This document shows, in pieces, positions 46,874-57,592 of a stretch of 64,000 bases of DNA. Made by a program: the position numbers and the translations under genes. The notes under the pieces were generated by a model. The model saw only the letters and a list, made by a program, of their open reading frames with translations, was not told the DNA's origin and ran no database searches. Origin of the DNA: Furcasterigmium furcatum (Eukaryota; Ascomycota; Sordariomycetes; Glomerellales; Plectosphaerellaceae); contig BCIA01000001.1 of NCBI GenBank assembly GCA_001599815.1, positions 4,592,934 through 4,656,933 on the forward strand. The letters run 5' to 3'. Positions within the stretch are counted from its first letter, which is position 1. Every line of letters starts with the position of its first letter.

Positions 46874-49800
46874 TCATCGCGCTCGCAAGCGCTGCCGAAC
46901 GCCAATGCGAGCCAGCCAGCCCAGGCCGACCTCGCTGCCTCCCTGCCAGCCGCCTTCTCGCACGACTCGAATGCCAAACTCCTCTTCGGCCTTCCTCATC
47001 TCACTCGGCAGACCGAGACGGCTGATATCGTCCCTCCTGCGCCGCTTGACGACTTCCCATCCCATCGCGAAATCGCCCTCCCCGCCCTTCCGCCGCATGT
47101 CTTCTTCCAATTCGCGGCATGACATCCACTCGGCCCCGCGGGGCAGATATCCAAATACATTGCCATCTGCGAGCAATGCCGCCATGGAGGCGATGCTTCC
47201 CGGGTGCCGGGGGAGCATGCCTATGCCGACGACACCGCCGCTTCCGATTAGGGCCAGGGTGAGACTGACCACTCCGCCGAGGAGGACGACCGAGAGCAGA
47301 ACCTGAAGGATCCTGACTGTCACCTCATCCACTTGCAGCCGGCGTGCTGCTGTGGAGTTCACGCTCGTCAGGGTTGCGACCATTCTCGGCTGCGCCGTCG
47401 CTGCATCCACACCAGGGTCAAGCCCGCTGCCAACGCGGGCTCCATTTCCGGCCGTCGGGAAGTTGCCGTCGGGGGTTACGGTACGTCTCGTCCTGATATT
47501 GAGACTTTGAGTACGGACGACCTTGTGCTGCGCGACGATGGCGTCTGCTACCATCCCAGCGGTGTCGAGGTTGTTGTTTCCAAGAAACTCCACGGGGATC
47601 GCGAATCGAGATGTCGTCAGCGTCGAAAAGAACGGGTCCAACATGTTTCCCGGTGATGATATGTCCATCAGGCTGTCGTACTGAAGCGGGGATAGCGCCA
47701 CGGCGTTGGTCACCGCAGTGGACTCCTGGACCCTCGGGGGGATTGCTGGGTCAATCCGAAGCTGACTGCCACGGAAAGTAACCTCAGCCGTCACTGTCTG
47801 CAGCGTCTCGTTGCACCCCATAGAGGAGACGTACGACACCTGCACGTTGTCCGGACCCCTGTTGTCAAGGTGGCCCCATGTGTAGAGAAGATCTGAGCAT
47901 TGAGAAGGGTTGGTAGTCTTTGTTGTGGCTCGGCCAAAGAAGGCCTCCCCGTCTGAGGCCGAGCGGCTATTAGATGTTGAAATTATGGCATTGGATGCCT
48001 GGATTTCAGAGCTTGGATTGCGGCAGGGTTCGGCTGCAATATCAATCCGCAAGGGATCCGAGATCCCTCCTACCTGGTGACCAAGGGTGATATTGGTAGA
48101 AATCTCTGAGGTAGGGTACAAACGGCAGTCCAGGTTCGGGCGGAGGGCGCGGAGGAAGGTGTTGATTCGGACCTCTTCGATCTCTTTCTCGTTCTGAGAA
48201 AATGGCGTCTCCAACCGCATGGCCGGGATGTTCAAATCGTCAAACGTGAAATCGGGAAAAGACAGGTTCGAGTGCAGGATGAGGGAGGACACAGCGGCGT
48301 CCCGGTCCAACACCGTCGGTACTCCGGCAAGCTCCAAGGGCGCATCGCTGATATCTGCGAAGAAGTCGACAGACTGAAGCACGATACTCTGTGAGGAGAG
48401 CGCCGGGATTGCAGTGAACAGTGAACCTGAAAAGATGGCTAGGGACCCTGCCACGAGTGCCGTGACAGCTGCGACGAGAACAGATGGGTTCCCAGTCCTG
48501 ATCGCGGACCAAATGACAGGCAGCCTTGCTCGGTCAAGGAAGTCTAGCGCGGCCGTCGTCGCAAGGGAGCCACCAAACCTCAGCTTGGCGTATGGTGCTA
48601 GAACTCGTGTCTCGAAATCTGCAGTGCTGGTGTACAATGCGACTGTACCCAGCAGCAGAGCGGTCCCGGTTGTCCAGAGAAAATAGACATATTCGCCAGC
48701 CGGGACGGCGGCAAACCCCAGCTGCCTGTCGGAAAACCGGAGAATAATCTCCAAAGCGATGACCATCGTGAACGTGACGACAATCAAAGCAATCCTCGCC
48801 CAGAGCTGTAGCGGCAGAGCGCGTTTCCAGTCGCCCGTGTGCGAGAAGTCGATGGGTCTGGTCTGTGGCGGAGGATGTCCGCCCAGAATCTTGAAATAAC
48901 CAATGTTGGTCTGGGCGGTTTTCTCGTAAGCCTCGACGCCCGTGTAGTATTTGGACCCACGAAGCCGCTCGCGAATCGTTCGCTCATCGGCAGCACCTGC
49001 GCCGCGGAGGCACTGAAGGAGAGGCCGACTATGCGAGAGCAAAGTAGCAACACCGATGATGGTTGATGGGTTGCGAGGCAGGAAACCTTCTCTGGGTGCC
49101 ATATAGTCTGCAGCCAACGTGGCAAGCATGGCGATCCCGAGCAGAGCTGCTATCAGATGTGCGGGGACTTCTTTGACAATAAGGCGCTCCCCAGTGAGGG
49201 TAGCTTGACCACGAATCTCCTGTCGTCTCTGGACCACCAGCGAGGATTTGGCCAGAAATGCTGTATATCGACGCCAATAGGCACTCGAGAGACCGGTCAA
49301 GGTGCCTGGATCCAGTAATGTGCCAAGCTGAGGAGCACCCAACTCCACGGCTTCCGTAGATATGACCGCGTCCATGATATCGTCGGAATCGATGACCGCT
49401 TGACCCGGATAGAGCGATCCCACGGGAGAAATCCCAACGATAGCTGGAGCCTGGGCCCAGGCGTCAAAGTGTGCCTCGGCGAGATCCCACGGTGAGACGT
49501 CTTGCAGTGTTCTTGACTGAGTGTTGACGATCCTGCTGCTTGTAATGACCTGCGTGGCATTCTTGGTGACGTCGAAGGGTGATATCTTGTATGAGGGGCG
49601 ACAGATGACCGCGCCCGACTGGGGCACCCTGCCTGCCAGCTGAACGTTCTGTGTACTGGTGTTGGTGATTGTGTTTGGATTCAGCGTGAGGGTCCCAACC
49701 ATGACCACGATGCGCTGATCTTCCGCCGCGGGCGAATTGTTGCAGTTGCTGTCCCGAAACCTCATGAAGACTCGGGGAATATTCGCACTCTCTTCGCTCC

Positions 49801-50986
49801 CTAGGAGCTGATTCTCGACGCTGTGGGTGGTAACACATGACCCCGCCGATACTCGTAGGTTGAGCTGTGTTGTCGTTCTCCGGATGAGCTCGACGCTGGT
49901 TAACGTTAGGTCGGCGCTCTCGCATTCAAGATCCGACTGGAAGCCCTCAACGGAGGCCCTTAGGGACGCTGCTGCGGGCAAGTCGGCCTCAAAGGACTGA
50001 AAGGCAATCTCCTTGGTTAGGCCCTCGGGGAAGTCGCTGTCCCGAGACTGTAGAGCCACCATGGAGTTCACTGCCAAAAGCCCTGCATCTCGCATCTGAG
50101 ATCCATCGCCACCAAAGGCGTCCGTAACTCTAATGCTTGCCCTGTTGTCCTGAACATCCGCCAGGGTTGGAACAACGAGGGCGACTGATATGACGATTAG
50201 GAGCTTCAACAGGGCTCCGGTGAAAGTCGCAACAGCGACGAGCCAGTCGCGATTGCGTATTGACTCGCGGATGACCAGTGGCTGGAACATGGAAGTGTAG
50301 TCCAGCATCAAGGTCGTGTCGAGATCTGCAGGCCCCTTCCACATACGGTACCACGGCGCGATGGCCTTGGCCTGGTACTCGATCCTCGACCACAAAATCG
50401 CCAACAGGACCAATATCGAGGGGGCAACGAATTGCCAGGCAAAGCGGACGCTCTGGCCTGGCCATGCAACACCAGTGTTGCGATTGGAGAACTCCAGCAA
50501 CACCTCCACTACCGCCGCGAGAGAGGCAAAGAGGAGGAAGAAGCAGAGCAGGACCCTTCTTCTCAGGTATGATGGGCGCCAGGGGAGCGCGACCTGCATG
50601 AGCCGGTCGGACTTGGTGACGTCCGCCAGTTCCGCCGGGTCGGGTGTCGCCGGAGGAGGCGACGGCGAGGCATAGCGAATGGCGCTGGCGCGCGAGTTGA
50701 TGAGAGTGCCGCGAGTGTACGGTCGGATGCCGTTGGTACCAAAGTTCTCTGAAGGGTGGATGTTTGAGCTGCCGCCGCTGGACGAGGGTGTGTGTGTTAA
50801 TCGCGGTTTACTGAAAGACTGGTCGTTGGGGGCATATGGCCTCTGTAGGCGATCGCTCGACGACGCTCTCGGCCTTGGGTAATCTCTGCTCGACTGGACC
50901 ATGTATTGGTGATATGAATCGAGCCCAGTCATCGTTTGCCGTTGTCCCGGGCGAGGGATGTTGGCCTTTGCTCTGTCGTCGTCCAT
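46874..50986 (-). CDS. DUF3433-type multi-pass membrane protein
   Basis: Single-exon gene for 1370 residues, starting with ATG at 50986. About 110 hydrophilic, Ser/Pro/Arg-rich N-terminal residues precede the first membrane block. An internal duplication is visible. LPWRPSYLRRRVLLCFFLLF, EVLLEFSNRNTG and WSRIEYQAKAIAPW are echoed later by LPLQLWARIALIVVTF, EIILRFSDRQLG and STADFETRVLAPY. This paired arrangement is typical of fungal DUF3433 proteins. Each block is followed by a long, presumably extracytosolic beta-rich region with several Asn-x-Ser/Thr sites. A last hydrophobic hairpin (VRILQVLLSVVLLGGVVSLTLALIGSGG) precedes a short cytosolic tail. Function is unknown for the family. Family assignment is from recall of its layout. 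Confidence 0.82.
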   Translation of the reverse strand: MDDDRAKANIPRPGQRQTMTGLDSYHQYMVQSSRDYPRPRASSSDRLQRPYAPNDQSFSKPRLTHTPSSSGGSSNIHPSENFGTNGIRPYTRGTLINSRASAIRYASPSPPPATPDPAELADVTKSDRLMQVALPWRPSYLRRRVLLCFFLLFASLAAVVEVLLEFSNRNTGVAWPGQSVRFAWQFVAPSILVLLAILWSRIEYQAKAIAPWYRMWKGPADLDTTLMLDYTSMFQPLVIRESIRNRDWLVAVATFTGALLKLLIVISVALVVPTLADVQDNRASIRVTDAFGGDGSQMRDAGLLAVNSMVALQSRDSDFPEGLTKEIAFQSFEADLPAAASLRASVEGFQSDLECESADLTLTSVELIRRTTTQLNLRVSAGSCVTTHSVENQLLGSEESANIPRVFMRFRDSNCNNSPAAEDQRIVVMVGTLTLNPNTITNTSTQNVQLAGRVPQSGAVICRPSYKISPFDVTKNATQVITSSRIVNTQSRTLQDVSPWDLAEAHFDAWAQAPAIVGISPVGSLYPGQAVIDSDDIMDAVISTEAVELGAPQLGTLLDPGTLTGLSSAYWRRYTAFLAKSSLVVQRRQEIRGQATLTGERLIVKEVPAHLIAALLGIAMLATLAADYMAPREGFLPRNPSTIIGVATLLSHSRPLLQCLRGAGAADERTIRERLRGSKYYTGVEAYEKTAQTNIGYFKILGGHPPPQTRPIDFSHTGDWKRALPLQLWARIALIVVTFTMVIALEIILRFSDRQLGFAAVPAGEYVYFLWTTGTALLLGTVALYTSTADFETRVLAPYAKLRFGGSLATTAALDFLDRARLPVIWSAIRTGNPSVLVAAVTALVAGSLAIFSGSLFTAIPALSSQSIVLQSVDFFADISDAPLELAGVPTVLDRDAAVSSLILHSNLSFPDFTFDDLNIPAMRLETPFSQNEKEIEEVRINTFLRALRPNLDCRLYPTSEISTNITLGHQVGGISDPLRIDIAAEPCRNPSSEIQASNAIISTSNSRSASDGEAFFGRATTKTTNPSQCSDLLYTWGHLDNRGPDNVQVSYVSSMGCNETLQTVTAEVTFRGSQLRIDPAIPPRVQESTAVTNAVALSPLQYDSLMDISSPGNMLDPFFSTLTTSRFAIPVEFLGNNNLDTAGMVADAIVAQHKVVRTQSLNIRTRRTVTPDGNFPTAGNGARVGSGLDPGVDAATAQPRMVATLTSVNSTAARRLQVDEVTVRILQVLLSVVLLGGVVSLTLALIGSGGVVGIGMLPRHPGSIASMAALLADGNVFGYLPRGAEWMSCRELEEDMRRKGGEGDFAMGWEVVKRRRRDDISRLGLPSEMRKAEEEFGIRVVREGGWQGGSEVGLGWLARIGVRQRLRAR

Positions 50987-52275
50987 GCTTGGATGGTCGT
51001 CCTGCTATTGCGCCACGGCCAACCGGTTGGGCGTGTCACCGCAATCTCATGATCAGTTCAATATGCGCCTTCGACGGCGACCTCCGCCGTAGCTGAGGAT
51101 GCAACGTGCTTTCGATAGCTCGTCTCGTTCGCGCCTTGGTATCCCACGGCTTGAAGGCAGGTCCTGAAGTCGCGCGACTGAGAGCAGTTAGGAGGTCACA
51201 CTGGGGTTGGATTAGAGTATGATTCGTGATGGCGGAGTGAAGGAAGCAGCAAGTCGGGCGGTTCGTCTGAAGGGTTCGCGGGAGGAGTTGAAGCATGAAA
51301 TCTGTCGGCTTGATCAACAACTCGGTCCGGAGAATGGTCAATGATTACATCAATCAACGGGGCCGACGAGACCACCACGGACACTCATCCAGTACGGCAG
51401 GGCAACTCCTTGACAAAGACTTGACACTCAAAACCGCCCGCTCGGGCGTGAGCCAAGGCCCGCCCATACCACGTCGGCACGTCCCAGGAGGTGGCAGGCG
51501 GGCTGGCCACTCGGATAGACGAACGTCTGCTCAGAGCTCCGTCTTGGAGAAGATCGACGAAACATCTCGGAAAGGTACACCTGACGGCGCGCACGGGAGA
51601 ATGGCCGAAAAGAAAGCGCTGAAACAGGGTGTTGGTTGCAGGTGTGAGATCGTGTCGCAGACCCCGGTTCGCGGCGACGGTGAATCAGGTGATCTGACGG
51701 AATCAGCAGGCCAGCAGGGCAGAAGATGGTTGCAACAATTGCGTCAGGATCGCGGGAGGGATGATTGCTTGTATTGAAGATATGAGATGTGATCTAGGAT
51801 AAGTGACGGAGATGTCGTGGTGTTGTTTTGGGAAGATTGATCGATCTGTCCCCTGAGAATCGCTCCTTCCCTTCAAGCAGCGACCAGGAGACGACCAGTG
51901 CACGTGATCTGGCTTCCCCATCGCCCCAAGTCTGTGCGCTCCCCTACCCCTGAGGCTAAACACATCAACACACACAGGTTGCCCCAGGTTTCCTATAATA
52001 CCAGTAACAATAATACATGCGCATTGTCCGTCCCGGTCGCATCGGTTGATGCCACTGAACCGGTGCCTCGTGTTGACCAGCATTTCCTGGCGACCTGCCG
52101 GGTGTCTTGGGTTGTCTTCCTGGCCCGCTGGATTGTTCCTGCTCCAAAGACTGGTCGCTGATGGCCTCTGGCTGGCTCATGAGAGTGTTGATATTGTCCC
52201 TCTTCAGTGGTGAGAAGCCGAGATGGCCTGCCTTCTGCTATAGCTTACCAGATATTTCAGATAGCTGGAGGCTCA
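50987..52275. other. Intergenic region upstream of the DUF3433 gene
   Basis: About 1.3 kb. Open frames (for example 51295-51777 on + and 51965-52180 on -) have no domains and irregular codon use. The part next to 50986 should contain the DUF3433 promoter. Confidence 0.45.
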
Positions 52276-52790
52276 TCTAGAAGCTCATCCAGCCCGACGC
52301 TCCTTGAGTACAAGGGTTGCCCAGTCAGAGGATTGTCCAGAAGGGGGGTTCTCCAAAAGAAGCATCATCTATTCAGAGGGTCATCCAGCGAGATACTTAT
52401 CTAGCAAGGCGCCCATTCAGCCAGAGGCATGTCCAGTAACAAAGGTGTTTATTTGGGCGCTCTTCCAGCCATGAGATCTTTAACCCAGGAGCTCATCGAG
52501 TTAGAGAACTATCCGGTTCCAGGCCGATTCAGCGGCATACAGCTCAATAGAAACTTCACTCGGTCACAACACAGTTCAGACAGCAGCAGTATGGATAACC
52601 TCCTTGTTTAGAGAGGTGCTGGTTGACTGAGAAGAAAGTCAAACTACCTCCTTATCGAGTGAGCTCTTGTTTAAAAAGCCCCCTATCTCAATACAAACAA
52701 CGCTCAGCGGCATTCTCAGCGAGATGCCGCCTCATCAAAGCAGCGCCACATCGAGACAGCGCCCAGTTCAACCAAAGAGCCTCATATAGG
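52276..52790. repeat. Degenerate 16-bp tandem repeat array
   Basis: A T-led element near TCCAG recurs every 16 bases. From 52288 to 52639 there are 22 consecutive 16-base units with no insertion or deletion. The first base is T in 21 of 22, and the fourth base is A in 17 of 22, including the first 14 in a row. The approximate consensus is TCCAGCCAGAGGCTCA. One base is lost near 52639, after which the phase continues (52655, 52671, about 52687, 52704), with one 12-base step to 52716 and weaker copies to about 52785. An extra copy lies at 52276. Period 16 is not a multiple of three, so it is not a coding repeat. The last units overlap the 3' end of the Cys-rich gene. It looks like an old, base-substituted minisatellite or a spaced array of binding sites. 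Confidence 0.8.
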
Positions 52791-53984
52791 CCCGGCCCAG
52801 GGCGTCTCCCACGGCCACCCTCACACTGCCGCTCATCTCGTCGGGCCGAACCCGGCACTCCATGCCCCCGTGGCAGTACTCGCCCCTCTTGCAGCACTGG
52901 TGGCCGGGGTGCCACCTCTCCTCGTCGTCGGGCGGGGCGATGCCGCCCACGCCGCAGCAGGTCTCGCCCCTTTCAACGCAGGCGAAGCCGCCGGGGCAGC
53001 ACTGGCCGGCAACGCAGAAGTCGCCGCACAGCGCCAGGCCGTCCTGGCAGCAGACGCCCTTGCCGAGGTCCTCGCAGTGCCAGCCCTCGGGGCAGCAGCC
53101 CAAGCCGCAGCAGGGCTGCTTTTTGTGGCAGCAGTTCAGGTGCAGGTAGCCGCAGGTTCCTGTGGGCAAGTTAGCTAGAGGCTCTGAGTCGTCGCGAAGG
53201 AGGAGAGGGGAAGGAACGGCGGTTGTGACTCACGGTAGTCGCCGCCACAGGAGCCGTCTTGGTCCGAGGCCTCAGCCGTAACAGCTTCGCGAGGGTGGTT
53301 GGCGTGCAGGAACTCGGAGAGGTCGGCGACGGTGGGGAGGTGAATATCGCGGAACAAGGTCTGTGTAGCCTGAAGTTTGGCGATCTCGAGAGGCGCGGCG
53401 AGGGAGGAGTCGGCGGAGTCTAGGGCCAGAGAGGTGGTGTCGATTTCCTCAAGGGGCTCCTCGGTGAATTTGACGATGAAGAATCGGTGACCAGCGGCGA
53501 AAGCAGACATGACCTTGCGATGGTAATCCTCTTCGTCATCTGCGTAAAGGACCGTGCAGGATCCAGTCTCGGGATCAGGGGTATCATCAGGCTTGCAACC
53601 AAAGTCCACCGGCGGGGGTCGCTGGCCCTTGGGCTGTTGTCCGTCAAGAGTAGGCGTCTCGGTCTGAACAACGGAGATCTCGGGCTGATTGACGAGGTCG
53701 GGTGAAGCGCTGGTGAGCAGATCTTCAACGGAGGAGGGATCAGGGAGCTGCGCAGTCTGAGTCGAGAGTACGGGAAGCTTGGCGGTCGGGAGGGACCAGT
53801 GCGAGAGGGGGGCGTTGTGTCCAACCATAACCCTGCCACAGCCATCGTAGCCACGGTTGGCGGAAGGGAGGAGCCAGCAGAGAATGTCCATGAGGCCCGA
53901 GACCGTCTCGACGATGTTGAAGCAGACGATGAAGAGGCCGAGGACGAAGAAGAGGGCGAACAGGATGCGCATGTGGAACCTCAT
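52768..53984 (-). CDS. Membrane-tethered protein with Cys-rich C-terminal domain
   Basis: Predicted 380 residues from two exons on the - strand: 53984-53234 and 53159-52768. The 74-base intron starts GTGAGT, ends CACAG, and the phase agrees. Residues about 6-32 form a strong hydrophobic segment (ILFALFFVLGLFIVCFNIVE), either a signal anchor or an uncleaved signal peptide. A Pro/Asp-rich middle region follows. Exon 2 encodes a domain with 21 Cys in about 110 residues, many as CC pairs (NCCHKKQPCCGLGCCPEGW, VCCQDG, QCCPGGFAC, TCCGVGG, QCCKRGEYC). The CC spacing recalls granulin-like folds, but I cannot assign a family. An extracellular or cell-wall role is inferred. The gene's 3' end runs into the 16-bp repeat array. 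Confidence 0.72.
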
Positions 53985-54422
53985 CGTGTCGACTGATCGC
54001 TGGGCGATGGGGGAAGACTCGATGGAATGCGGGATGATTCAGGGAAAGGAACTGCCGAGGAAAAGAGCAGAGATGATATGAGTTTGTGACGAAGAGCTGT
54101 TGTGTGGGTGACGGAATTCTCAGTGGTGAGCGTTGACAGCGTGGGTAGGGTCGAGGATCGCGAGAAGGGAGGGCTGGCACGAAAATTCCGCAGGGGGGGG
54201 GATTTCTAGAGACCACCAACATGAACGCCCGCACGCGGAAGGAGGCGGAAAGTGAGGTTGAGTGCCATTCAGATACTTGCGGCTGGTATCCATGTACAAA
54301 GCATCGCCGTGCCGACGACCGGCCGACCAGGTACCAGTCTATGCTCACCTCGAGACATCACAACAACTAACGCTTTCACCTATGCTTCACCATGAACTCG
54401 GAACGCCAATCAAAATCCCCTC
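53985..54422. other. Intergenic region between the Cys-rich and GlnRS genes
   Basis: About 440 bases, containing the Cys-rich gene's promoter and the 3' end of the GlnRS transcript. There is a G-run (GGGGGGGG) at about 54194-54202. No gene is seen. Confidence 0.45.
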
Positions 54423-56752
54423 CTAATTCTTGCCAGAATCCTCCTTAAGCGAGACGATGCGGTTGAGAACGATCTTGTCGTCTGTCGAATCGCTGTCCAT
54501 GGCCTGGGATGGAGTTAGCAAGTTGGCCTCGAAATAGGGGTAACTCAGGAGTTAAGTGGGGCCCTTACAAAGTATGCGCAGCGCATCGCCTGGAAGCGGA
54601 CGCTCTCGGGGCCACCTTTGCCCAGCTCAGACTCTCCCGCAGCCTCCGGCCAAGGGGCTCGCCGCCTGACCTCATCAAATCCGCTCTCAATGATGGCATC
54701 GGGGTAGATGATCTCGCTCTCGGGGTTGATGTCCTTGAGGAAGCCGCCCTCCACATCCTCTGGTCGCTCACTCTTGAAGAGGGCATTATGCACACGAGCC
54801 TCGACGTGCCTCGAGCCCTCCGTGCCGACCCAGCTGATGAAGGCCTTGGGCTTCTTGATCTCCTTATCGTAGACGGCGCGGATCTCGGTGACTTTGCCGG
54901 TTGCCTCATCCTTCGTGTAGCTGGTGGCCTTGATGGGGAAGGGGGCGTTCATCAAGCCGACCGCCTTTCCGGGTGCAAGGCGGAAGTAGTCCTTGCTATC
55001 TTCCTCACGGAAGTCCGCGCGCTCAATGTAGACCTTGGACGTGAACTTGACGGAGTGGGTTCCCATCTTCGGGTCCTTGGGGCTGAAGGGTGCCTCGACC
55101 ACCGTCTCCTCCGCATCCTCGATGACGACAGGAACGGGGTCAAGGATGAGCATCAATCGAGGGACAGTCCTCTCAAGATACTTTCTTACTGCCTGTTCGA
55201 AACGCGCGATCTGGATGGTTGTGGCACTGGTAGTGACCTTGGACTAGTCAGCGGGGAGGTTGGTGGCATCCGACATGGAGGTATGACTCACGCCGAGCTC
55301 GTTGACAAACTCGAGGATAGCGCCCGGAGGAATGCCTCTCCTCTTGAGCGCGACAAGCGTGTACAGACGGGGACTGTATCGGTTAGCTAAAGACCATTTG
55401 ACGGTTTGGGGGCCACTCACTCGTCCCAGTTGCGGACGAAGCCCTCGTCAACAAGCTTCTGGATCTTCCGCTTAGACAGAACAGTTCCCTAACCTCCGTT
55501 AGTGACCGACCCGCTTGTGTAGGTATCAAGTAGCGCTCTTACGGTGATGCTCAGTCTGCCATACTCGCGCTGCATGGGCTGCCATTCAACGACCTGCTTG
55601 TTCAGCCACTCATAGGCTGTCGATTGTTAGATGGTGGTTCATGTCGAGCGGTTCTCATGTGGGGCAGTCTCACAAACTCTAGACTGGATGAACTCGGTGG
55701 TGCACAGGCTGTGCGTGATGCCCTCAAGAGAATCGACGATGCAGTGGGTGAAGTCGTAGCTTAGAGGGGGTCAGCACGTCAGCTCTCATATCCCACGGGA
55801 AACACATACGTAGGGTAGATCTTCCAGTCCCAGCCAGTTCGGTGGTGCGGCGTTTCCGTCTTGATGCGGTATGCCGCAAGATCCCACATCTGGGGGTTGC
55901 CGTCGGTAATGTCCTGCTTCATGCGGAGGAAGACCTCCTTCGGCTTGTACTTGCCATCCCTCATGTCCCTGAACTTCTGGAGGTTCTCTTCGACAGACTG
56001 GTCGGCATGCACGCACCGATATCGCGGAGAGGAGCCCTTCTCGCCGCCCCTCTGAAGCTTGATCTCGGTATCTGGACCCCAGTCAGCATTTCGAGGACCC
56101 TTCTTCCAGGACAAATGTCGTACCATTGCAAGAGCAGACGTATGCCCTCTCCAGTTTGATCAGCCGCTCGGCAAGATCGTACAGCGTGTGGAAGTGATCG
56201 CTCGAGTAGGTGATTTTATAGGGGGAGAAGCCCAGCCAGCGGACCATTTCCTCGATCGCAAGGAAGTATTTCTCCTCCTCCTTCTCGGGGTTCGTATCGT
56301 CGTATCGGAGGTAGCTAAGACACGGGATCAGCCTTGCGCCATGCGATTCACCTAGTTCCTGGGGAGCCGTACCAGATTCCGCCATGATGCTTCGCGAAGC
56401 CAAAGTTGACGGCAATGGCCTTGGCATGGCCAATGTGCAAGAAACCATTGGGCTCGGGCGGGAATCGGGTGACGACGCTCTTCTCGGGCCTGTCGCCAAA
56501 CACATCCAACAGGAAGCCCTGCTTGAACATGGCCTCTGGGTCGATGACAACCTCCTCTTCCTTGGGCTTGGGCTTGGGCTGCTTGTTCTCGACAGGGCCT
56601 CCGGCGGCGGCTGCCTTTTCCCTGGCCTTTGCGGTAGCGGCCTTCTTCGCGCGCTTGGCCAAGCGCTTCTTCAGCTCGCCCTTGGAGACCATCTCGCCCG
56701 TCTCCTCGTCGAGCTGGAGCTTGGCCGTCTGCTCCGTGATTGCGTCGGCCAT
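54423..56752 (-). CDS. gln4: Glutaminyl-tRNA synthetase
   Basis: Cytosolic class I enzyme that charges tRNA-Gln. Nine exons on the - strand: 56752-56373, 56314-56124, 56071-55810, 55759-55674, 55616-55543, 55488-55421, 55373-55292, 55237-54569, 54503-54423. All introns are 50-85 bases with GT...AG ends, and every phase agrees, giving 630 residues. A Lys/Ala/Glu-rich N-terminal extension (about residues 25-70) precedes the HIGH signature at 106-109 (PNGFLHIGHAKA). The second class I signature is VLSKRK at 334-339. Family blocks CYLRYDDTNPEKEEE, YPTYDFTHCIVDSLEGITHS and ALKRRGIPPGAI identify GlnRS rather than GluRS. The C-terminal beta-barrel anticodon-binding part is in exon 8. It lacks the long N-terminal appended domain of yeast Gln4 (809 residues), which seems normal for filamentous fungi. 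Confidence 0.96.
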
Positions 56753-57592
56753 GGTGCTAGGGGGCGCGAGGGGTGTCGATCTATTCAGTTTGGTACGGTG
56801 CTTGCACTCTGTGGGAGGGCTGTGACAGAGGGGTTTGCTTTGGGGTCGCAAGGAGTCAAAGGGAGTGTCGTCGCGTTGGACAATGGGTAATAATATTTTG
56901 AGTCATGCCCCGCCTCGAACCGGAAGGAGGGGTGAAACGGCCTTGAAGCAGAGATAAGATAAGCGACTCGGGAGGCGACGGGAGCATGGGCCACCCGTCG
57001 ATCGACGCAAGGGGCAGAGCTGGATTGACTCAGGCCTTTGAGAATCCCAGCCAGAAGGGATGCACACATGGCTGCAGCCTCTTTTCATGAGATATTTATC
57101 TTATCGTGTGAAAGCCTTCATATTTTCGTTCAAGGGCAGTTTCCATGCTACCTTTGTACGGGGGTATTCCATGAGTGTGCAGCAGTACTGGTTCAATGAA
57201 TCTGGGCATTCATGTGGCGCGCCCAATGCCCCAACCCCCCTGAAGCCACCGGTACCGAGTCCCCTGGGAGCTGTATTCAGGCGCCCCACCCCCGCCGAAC
57301 AGGCACGCGACACGGGCGGGAAAGACCTGCCAAGCAGGTCCCGGTTCATTGACCGACGCCCTCAAAGACTCATGGAACCTGTCGTCACCCCGCCGGATTG
57401 ACCTCACCACTGCCACAAGTTTGACCTCGCACGCCGCGGTCTTTATAAACAGCATGACCGGCCCTCTCTCTCGACCCCTGCTTTCATCCGAGAACAACCC
57501 AGTCTTCTAAACTGCCTGACTACTTGCGCTCAACTTGCCATCACCCCTCGTCCCATATCCATATTCCAACTCCATCGAGTCCATCAGCCGTC
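56753..57592. other. Divergent promoter region between GlnRS and macrodomain genes
   Basis: About 840 bases from which two genes diverge. Apart from a TATA-like box at 57445 nothing specific is recognised; open frames on both strands are featureless. Confidence 0.5.
57445..57450 (+). promoter_or_regulatory. TATA-like box of the macrodomain gene
   Basis: TATAAA lies 143 bases before the ATG at 57593 and is followed by a pyrimidine-rich, ATG-free leader. This is a plausible core promoter position for this gene. Confidence 0.5.

Noticed and set aside
51295..51777. A 160-residue + strand frame in the region upstream of the DUF3433 gene
   Set aside because: No domain, no coding bias and no conserved-looking block. 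It probably lies in promoter sequence.
52276..52790. Interpretation of the 16-bp array as a CRISPR array or a coding repeat
   Set aside because: Units are adjacent without spacers and highly diverged, the genome is eukaryotic, and a period of 16 would shift the reading frame at every unit.
54509..55390. A 293-residue + strand frame opposite GlnRS
   Set aside because: It spans GlnRS introns without any relation to them and has no domain. GlnRS on the other strand is certain.
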